From NCBI RefSeq assembly GCF_019355935.1, contig NZ_CP079925.1:496001-560000 (forward strand): a stretch of DNA of 64,000 bases, read 5' to 3'. Origin of the DNA: Comamonas sp. Y33R10-2. Lineage in GTDB: Bacteria > Pseudomonadota > Gammaproteobacteria > Burkholderiales > Burkholderiaceae_C. Positions within the stretch are counted from its first letter, which is position 1. Each line of letters begins with the position of its first letter. The notes beneath the pieces were generated by a model. The model had not been told where the DNA came from and did no database searches. It worked only from the letters and a program-made list of their open reading frames with translations. Positions 58,785-64,000 of this stretch are shown in pieces. A program made the position numbers and the translations under genes.

Positions 58785-60059
58785 ATGTCCTGTTTCGCTC
58801 GACTAGAAAATTTCTCCGCTCAGTGCAATCAGCGCACAGCGTTGTTCAGCAAAGGCTGGCGTCATTTGGCGCTGGCCTTTTTTGTTTTGACGGTCGCCGC
58901 CGCACAGGCCGCGCCAGTCGATGTCTATCGCGGCACGCTGGGTGGGTCTGAGGTGGTCCTGGAGCTGGGCCAGCCCAAGGCCGATGGTGAGCGTGATGGG
59001 CGCTATTTCTATCTGCGCCATGGCGTGGATATTCCGCTCAGAGGCTCGCTCGATGCGCTGGCGGAAGGCCTGCCGCTCAATAATGGCTGGAGCCGCACGC
59101 AGGGCGAAACGCCGCTGCTTGCCGATGCCAAGCAGCGCAGCGTGAACTGGCGTGTGCAACATCAGGGCGATGAGCTGAGCGGCGAATGGGTGGATGGCAT
59201 TCACGGCAAAAAACTGCCGCTAAGTCTTAAGCGCATCGCGCAATATGATCCTGAAAAGATAGCGCCACATGGTGTGGAAGCGGTGACTCTGGCGATTGTT
59301 CAGGGTGCTGGCAGCGGTGTCGCGCAAGGTGTTGGCATCAGCGAAAAGAACACGCCTTATGACTATCTGCGCGTGGCCAAGCAACCGCTGGAGCAGGGCA
59401 AGGAGGTGGTGATTGCCTCGGGCTTGGCTTGGAGGCCCGTACGTGATGCGCGCACCAAGCTCTGGTACCCGCGCCTGACGCGCCACCCAGATGCCAAGAT
59501 GCTGGCTCAGACCAATGCTGTGCTGGAGCAGCGCCACTGGGGTATGAATCTGGAGGCATTGGCTTGCCGAGCTTCCATCTACTGGAGCAATGGCCCGGAA
59601 GCGGGGACTTTGGGCAACTTAAACGACGAAAGCATTGCCGTCACCTATTTGAGTCGCGCCATGATGAGCGTGGTTGAGTCAGGCTCCTCCGGCTGTGGTG
59701 GCGCGCACCCTAACAATCATTACGACCCCTTTGTGCTGGACTTGCTGCAGGGCGGCTATATGGACTTCACGCGCTTGTTCAAGGGGGCAAGGTATGGCGA
59801 ATACAAACTGGAGTTCAGCTCCGAGATGGGTCGCTTTATCCGCAAATCTGTGGGCAAGTATTCCGAGGATGACAAGGAGTGCACAGACTTGCTGCCGCAA
59901 TATATGGCGCTGATGCTCAACAAGCCCGACAAGATGGGCTTTGTGATCTCGGGCATAGGTCATGCCATGGGTATGTGCTTGGGCAGTGGTGTGGATATCC
60001 CTTTCAAGGATCTCAAGCCCTATATCAAGCCCGGTGCCGAGCGCTATTTCCAGCCCTGA
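58785..60059 (+). CDS. Hypothetical secreted protein between hom and thrC
   Basis: A protein of about 424 residues with a signal peptide (WRHLALAFFVLTVAAAQAAP). The mature part begins VDVYRGTLGGSEVVLELGQP, a strand pattern, and has several Cys (LACRAS, SGCGG, KECTDL, GMCLG). It is an exported protein of unknown family. ATG 58785 has a good ribosome binding site (AGGAG, 58773-58777). It interrupts the usual hom-thrC neighbourhood. Confidence 0.7.
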   Translation: MSCFARLENFSAQCNQRTALFSKGWRHLALAFFVLTVAAAQAAPVDVYRGTLGGSEVVLELGQPKADGERDGRYFYLRHGVDIPLRGSLDALAEGLPLNNGWSRTQGETPLLADAKQRSVNWRVQHQGDELSGEWVDGIHGKKLPLSLKRIAQYDPEKIAPHGVEAVTLAIVQGAGSGVAQGVGISEKNTPYDYLRVAKQPLEQGKEVVIASGLAWRPVRDARTKLWYPRLTRHPDAKMLAQTNAVLEQRHWGMNLEALACRASIYWSNGPEAGTLGNLNDESIAVTYLSRAMMSVVESGSSGCGGAHPNNHYDPFVLDLLQGGYMDFTRLFKGARYGEYKLEFSSEMGRFIRKSVGKYSEDDKECTDLLPQYMALMLNKPDKMGFVISGIGHAMGMCLGSGVDIPFKDLKPYIKPGAERYFQP

Positions 60060-60206
60060 GCGGTTTTTGAGGCGGCCGCGTTGGCCGGTCTCTGCATTTG
60101 CGCATGGTGATTGCGGGCCTGCTGACCGATAATGATGAGATTAGGCAGCCTAACCTCTGCCCGTATTGACTGCACGTTCTGAATTTTTGTTTTTGGCGAG
60201 TTTGAG

Positions 60207-61631
60207 ATGCTGTATCTGTCCACCCGCGGCCATGCTGACCGCAAGCGTTTTTGCGATATTTTGCTGGCTGGCCTGGCACCCGATGGTGGCTTGTACCTGC
60301 CCGTCGAATATCCCCAGATCAATGATGCCAAGCTGACCCAGCTGCGCGAGACGCTGGCCACCAAGGGCTATGCGGCTTTGGCTTTCGAGATTTTGTCGCT
60401 GTACATCGACGATATTCCCGCTGACGACCTGCGCGCCCTGTGCGCCAAGACGTATACCAAGGAAGTCTTTGGTACGGATGCCATCGTGCCCGTGCGCCAA
60501 CTCGATGGCGTGCTGCACATCGAAGCTCTGTCCAACGGCCCCACGCTGGCCTTTAAAGACATGGCCATGCAGCTGCTGGGCAATCTGTTCGAGTACGAAC
60601 TGACACGCCGCGGCGAAGAGCTGAACATTCTGGGCGCCACCAGCGGTGACACCGGCAGCGCGGCTGAATACGCCATGCGCGGCAAAAAGGGTGTGCGCGT
60701 CTTCATGACCAGCCCTCACGGCCGCATGAGCCCCTTCCAGCAGGCACAAATGTTCAGTCTGCAAGACGAGAACATTCACAACATCGCTATTGAAGGCGTG
60801 TTTGATGACTGCCAGGACATCGTCAAGGCGGTTTCTAACGACCACGCCTTCAAGGCGCAGTACAAGATTGGCACCGTCAACTCCATTAACTGGGCGCGTC
60901 TGCTGGCGCAGGTGGTGTACTACTTTGCGGGTTACCTGCAAGCGACAAAGAGCAACGACCAAAAAGTGAGCTTCACCGTTCCGTCGGGCAATTTTGGCAA
61001 CATCTGCGCTGGCCATGTCGCCCGCCAGATGGGTCTGCCCGTCGCCAAGCTGGTGGTTGCCACCAATGAAAACGATGTGCTTGACGAGTTCTTCCGCACC
61101 GGCGTGTACGTGGTGCGTGGTTCGGCCAACACCTATGAGACATCCAGCCCCTCGATGGACATCAGCAAGGCCAGCAACTTTGAGCGCTTTGTGTTCGACT
61201 TGGTCGGCCGCGATGGTGAGCGCACCAAGCAACTGTTCGATCAAGGCGTAGCTAAGGATGGCAAGTTTGACCTGAGTGCCGACCCCGCCTTCAAGGACGC
61301 GGCTGCCAAGTACGGTTTTGTGAGCGGCAAGAGCACGCACGCAGACCGCTTGGCCACCATCAAGGACACGTTTGACCGCTTCGGCCAGATGATCGACACC
61401 CACACCGCCGATGGCGTGAAGGTGGCGCGCGAGCACTTGGGTGCCGAGCCCATGCTGGTGCTGGAAACCGCTCTACCCATCAAGTTTGCCGCGACGATTG
61501 AAGAAGCGCTGGGTCGATCGCCCGATCGCCCCGCCAAGTTCAACGGCATCGAAGACCTACCCAAGCGCGTGGTGGTCATGGCGTCTGACGTGAACAAGGT
61601 CAAGGCCTTTATCACCGAGCACTGCAAATAA
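60207..61631 (+). CDS. thrC: Threonine synthase
   Basis: A 474-residue PLP enzyme that converts O-phosphohomoserine to threonine. LYLSTRGHADRKRFCDILL opens the proteobacterial long form; the PLP lysine is in NGPTLAFKDMAMQLLG (about residue 118) and LGATSGDTGSAAEYA is the phosphate loop. It has its own 147-bp upstream gap and a terminator behind. Confidence 0.98.
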   Translation: MLYLSTRGHADRKRFCDILLAGLAPDGGLYLPVEYPQINDAKLTQLRETLATKGYAALAFEILSLYIDDIPADDLRALCAKTYTKEVFGTDAIVPVRQLDGVLHIEALSNGPTLAFKDMAMQLLGNLFEYELTRRGEELNILGATSGDTGSAAEYAMRGKKGVRVFMTSPHGRMSPFQQAQMFSLQDENIHNIAIEGVFDDCQDIVKAVSNDHAFKAQYKIGTVNSINWARLLAQVVYYFAGYLQATKSNDQKVSFTVPSGNFGNICAGHVARQMGLPVAKLVVATNENDVLDEFFRTGVYVVRGSANTYETSSPSMDISKASNFERFVFDLVGRDGERTKQLFDQGVAKDGKFDLSADPAFKDAAAKYGFVSGKSTHADRLATIKDTFDRFGQMIDTHTADGVKVAREHLGAEPMLVLETALPIKFAATIEEALGRSPDRPAKFNGIEDLPKRVVVMASDVNKVKAFITEHCK

Positions 61632-61653
61632 AGCATTGCAGCGCTAAAGTTGA

Positions 61654-61688
61654 AAAGCACCTGAAGCTTGGCGACAGGTGCTTTTTTT
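61654..61688 (+). terminator. Intrinsic terminator after thrC
   Basis: AAAGCACCTG (61654-61663) pairs with CAGGTGCTTT (61675-61684), followed by four more T. Confidence 0.9.
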
Positions 61689-61690
61689 AT

Positions 61691-61738
61691 TGAATGAAAT
61701 TGGCATCAAGTCCTTATTCATAAATGACTTGATGCTAT
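61691..61738 (-). repeat. Dispersed AT-rich intergenic repeat between thrC and mobB
   Basis: On the minus strand it reads ATAGCATCAAGTC...AAGGACTTGATGCC, with ATCAAGTC and GACTTGAT as the inverted arms. It matches the copy between acpS and nagZ in orientation and layout. Confidence 0.55.
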
Positions 61739-61759
61739 TAAAAGCATATTGAAATAAAG

Positions 61760-62317
61760 ATGAAGGTCATAGGCTTTGCCGGATATTCAGGCGCAGGCAA
61801 AACCACGCTGGTCGAGGCGCTGGTGGCGCTGATGAAGCAGCGCGGCTTGCGCGTCTCGGTCATCAAGCACGCCCACCACCACTTTGATGTGGACCGTGAA
61901 GGCAAGGACAGCTGGCGTCACCGCAAGGCCGGGGCCTATGAGGTGCTGCTGGCCTCTGATCAGCGCATGGCGCTGATGCGTGAATATCCGCAGCCCACAG
62001 AAGTCAGCGTGCATGACATGCTGGCGCAGCTGGACCCGTCTGTGGACTGGGTGCTGGTTGAAGGCTTCAAGCATGGCGATGTGCCCAAAATTGAAGTCTG
62101 GCGCGAGCAGCAAGACCGGCTGGATAAGGGCAAGACCATAGAGCCTATGTTTGCGCACGACGCCAAGGTGCTCGCCATTGCGACCGATACTCCCGCCTTG
62201 TTGCCCAGCCTGCCAGCCCAGCCTGTGCTGGATTTGAATCAACCGCAGGCCGTTTTGCAATGGCTTTTGGCCAATGCCGATGCTCTCAAATACAAGACCT
62301 TCGAATACAAGAATTAA
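61760..62317 (+). CDS. mobB: Molybdopterin-guanine dinucleotide biosynthesis protein B
   Basis: A 185-residue P-loop protein with GYSGAGKTTLVEAL at residues 6-19 and the VIKHAHHHFDVDREGKDSWRHRKAGA block (about 35-60) typical of MobB. It assists MobA in adding GMP to molybdopterin. The moeA gene follows after 14 bp. Confidence 0.95.
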   Translation: MKVIGFAGYSGAGKTTLVEALVALMKQRGLRVSVIKHAHHHFDVDREGKDSWRHRKAGAYEVLLASDQRMALMREYPQPTEVSVHDMLAQLDPSVDWVLVEGFKHGDVPKIEVWREQQDRLDKGKTIEPMFAHDAKVLAIATDTPALLPSLPAQPVLDLNQPQAVLQWLLANADALKYKTFEYKN

Positions 62318-62331
62318 GGAAAGACGCCGCA

Positions 62332-63600
62332 ATGCAAGCAGCACAGACATTTCGCCAGCCTTTGAAGCCTCTGGACGACGCTTTGCAGGAGCTTTTGGCC
62401 CATGCCAAGCCCTTGGCGGGGTCGCAGCAAGTCAGCACGTTTGATGCCGATGGCCGTGTGCTACTCCAAGCTGCAGTCTCGCCGCTACAAGTGCCGCCGC
62501 AAGATAACTCGGCCATGGATGGCTATGCCGTGCGCGCTGCCGAATGCGTAGTCAATGGCGCAGGGGGCGAAGCCGTGCTACCGGTGTCGCAGCGCATTCC
62601 TGCTGGTGTTGCGCCCGATGCGCTGGCGCTGGGCTCGGTCGCTCGCATCTTCACCGGTGCGCCTGTTCCGGCTGGCGCCGATGCCATCGTCATGCAAGAA
62701 GACTGCGAAGTGCTTGAAGAAGGCCGCGTGCGCATCAAGACTCAACCTAAGACAGGCCAGTGGATTCGCCGTGCGGGCGAGGACATTCGCCAAGGCGCGA
62801 CGGTGATTGAGGCGGGTGTGCGGCTCACGCCAGCGCATCTGGGCCTGGCCGCCAGCATGGGTTTTGCCAGCCTCAACGTGGCCCGCAAGCCGCGTGTGGC
62901 TTTGTTCTCTACGGGCGATGAACTGGTCATGCCCGGCACCGTGGCGCCGCAGGACATGAAGCCCGGCAGCATCTACAACAGCAACCGCTTTTTCTTACGC
63001 GCTTTGCTGCTGCGCATGGGTTGCGAGGTGACGGATTTGGGCATCGTCCCTGATGACCGCGAAGCCACGATTGCGGCGCTGGCCGATGCTGCGATGGATC
63101 ACGATGTGATTGTTACCAGCGGCGGCGTCTCTGTGGGCGAGGAAGACCACATCAAGCCTGCGGTGCAGGCCTTGGGCCAACTCGATCTTTGGCAAATCAA
63201 CATCAAGCCCGGAAAGCCTTTTGCCTATGGCCGCGTCAATCGCGAATCGGGCACGGGCTTTGCCCATTTTGTGGGTTTGCCCGGTAACCCGGTCTCTGGC
63301 TTTGTGACTTTTCAGGTGTTAGTGCGCCCCTTCTTGTTGCGCTTACAAGGCGTGCAAAACGTGCTGCCGCGCTCCATTGAGGCGCGGGCGGACTTTGCCC
63401 TTTCCAAGAGCGACAAGCGCCGTGAGTTTCTGCGCGTGCGCTACAACGAGCGCGGGGGCTTGGAGCTGTTTAAAAACCAAAGCTCGGGGGTGCTGACCTC
63501 CACGGCTTGGGGCGATGGCGTGGTGGACAACCCCGCTGGCACCACGATTGCGGTGGGCGACAGCGTGCGCTTCATCCCATTTTCGGAACTCATGGCTTGA
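62332..63600 (+). CDS. moeA: Molybdopterin molybdenumtransferase MoeA
   Basis: A 422-residue enzyme that inserts molybdate into adenylated molybdopterin. Key motifs are DNSAMDGYAVR (about residue 62), FTGAPVPAGADAIVMQED (about 107), STGDEL and the GLPGNPVSGFVTF catalytic loop near residue 330. It is 11 bp upstream of moaD. Confidence 0.98.
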   Translation: MQAAQTFRQPLKPLDDALQELLAHAKPLAGSQQVSTFDADGRVLLQAAVSPLQVPPQDNSAMDGYAVRAAECVVNGAGGEAVLPVSQRIPAGVAPDALALGSVARIFTGAPVPAGADAIVMQEDCEVLEEGRVRIKTQPKTGQWIRRAGEDIRQGATVIEAGVRLTPAHLGLAASMGFASLNVARKPRVALFSTGDELVMPGTVAPQDMKPGSIYNSNRFFLRALLLRMGCEVTDLGIVPDDREATIAALADAAMDHDVIVTSGGVSVGEEDHIKPAVQALGQLDLWQINIKPGKPFAYGRVNRESGTGFAHFVGLPGNPVSGFVTFQVLVRPFLLRLQGVQNVLPRSIEARADFALSKSDKRREFLRVRYNERGGLELFKNQSSGVLTSTAWGDGVVDNPAGTTIAVGDSVRFIPFSELMA

Positions 63601-63611
63601 AGGATCGCCTC

Positions 63612-63866
63612 ATGAACACGATCACGGTTAGATATTTCGCCTCCATCCGCGAGGCTTTGGGCGTAGGCAGCGAAAGCTTGCAGACTGCAGCCCTCACCGT
63701 TGGTGCCTTGCGCGAGGAATTGATGAGCCGCAGCGACGCGGCAGCAAGCGCTTTGGCTGCTGGCAAGGCCGTGCGCATGGCACTGAATCAGGATATGTGC
63801 AGCGCAGACGCCGTGTTGAAAAACGGCGATGAGGTGGCGTTTTTTCCGCCGGTGACTGGTGGCTGA
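63612..63866 (+). CDS. moaD: Molybdopterin synthase sulfur carrier subunit MoaD
   Basis: An 84-residue ubiquitin-like protein starting MNTITVRYFASIREALGV and ending PPVTGG; the double-Gly tail is activated and thiolated. It normally pairs with MoaE, whose gene usually follows; here a terminator and the end of a minus-strand gene come next. Confidence 0.97.
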   Translation: MNTITVRYFASIREALGVGSESLQTAALTVGALREELMSRSDAAASALAAGKAVRMALNQDMCSADAVLKNGDEVAFFPPVTGG

Positions 63867-63907
63867 GCCTATTGATGGCTGTTGACTTGCTGCTAGCTAG
63901 TCTCAGT

Positions 63908-63936
63908 AAAAAAAGCGCTCATCTGAGCGCTTTTTT
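63908..63936. terminator. Bidirectional terminator after moaD
   Basis: GCGCTCA (63915-63921) pairs with TGAGCGC (63924-63930) over a TC loop, with an A-run before and a T-run after, so both strands can terminate here. Confidence 0.85.
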
Positions 63937-63978
63937 GATGGCCGAGCTGCTATGGAACAGCAGCTCGATTGAGAGGGT

Positions 63979-64000
63979 TTAACGCGCTTGCGTGATGCCC
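63979..64000 (-). CDS. Possible 3' end of a minus-strand gene (truncated by window edge)
   Basis: On the minus strand a frame reads in from the right edge as GITQAR and ends at a TAA (63979-63981). A hairpin (GAGCTGCT/AGCAGCTC) and the bidirectional terminator lie just beyond, as expected for the end of a gene convergent with moaD. Seven codons are too few to identify it. Confidence 0.3.

Noticed and set aside
60150..61436. 428-codon minus-strand frame opposite thrC
   Set aside because: Overlaps the conserved threonine synthase gene throughout and shows no family features.

Overview
This window is a gene-dense stretch of a betaproteobacterial chromosome, most likely from the family Comamonadaceae (Comamonas or a close relative). 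The evidence is the moderately high GC content, the housekeeping gene orders (rpoE-rseA-mucD-lepA-lepB-DUF4845-rnc-era-recO-pdxJ-acpS-nagZ; truA-trpF-trpB-trpA-accD beside fimV, asd and leuCDB; grpE-dnaK-dnaJ; rpsF-priB-rpsR-rplI-dnaB; alaA-hom-thrC then molybdenum cofactor genes) and short AT-rich inverted repeats in many intergenic gaps. I saw no tRNA, rRNA, CRISPR array, prophage or complete insertion sequence. The genus call is inference.

Layout. 1-3462: end of an unknown gene, then sigma-E, its anti-sigma factor and a DegP/MucD protease. 3463-3885: a gap with a small promoter-terminator transcription unit in front of lepA. 3886-12157: a long envelope/RNA operon (lepA, lepB, DUF4845 gene, rnc, era, recO, pdxJ, acpS, nagZ). 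12426-25075: mostly accessory genes: an ABC transporter, a lipoprotein with a zinc-protease motif and its partner, a phosphofructokinase, purT, a multi-membrane-pass chemotaxis receptor, an MscS-type channel, a REC-GGDEF protein and several unknowns. 25133-30000: methyltransferase, lysS, Lon-substrate-domain protein, a YggT protein and accD. 30170-43099: tryptophan, aspartate-family and leucine biosynthesis, with fimV and truA, all on the minus strand. 43476-49009: Sel1-repeat protein, then dnaJ, dnaK and grpE. 49330-52350: ribosomal/replication cluster. 52508-55800: coiled-coil membrane protein, PIN-PhoH ATPase, peroxiredoxin and an Mth938-like protein. 55968-63866: alaA, hom, an unknown secreted protein, thrC, mobB, moeA and moaD. 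The last bases hold the probable 3' end of a minus-strand gene.

How the genes work together. The first block links the sigma-E envelope stress response (rpoE, rseA, mucD) with secretion and translation quality (lepB, lepA) and RNA and ribosome maturation (rnc, era). Asd, Hom and ThrC supply threonine, isoleucine and methionine precursors; LeuBCD and TrpFBA add other amino acids.

The most interesting non-gene structure is: (i) a 272-bp MITE-like element at 44829-45100 with near-perfect terminal inverted repeats bounded by CTAG; (ii) a possible thrL-like leader ORF plus a helix covering the ribosome binding site in front of asd; (iii) a short promoter-terminator unit before lepA; (iv) two families of dispersed intergenic repeats; (v) a very stable GNRA-capped hairpin between dnaK and dnaJ. 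All of these rest on reading the sequence and have not been tested by search or folding software.
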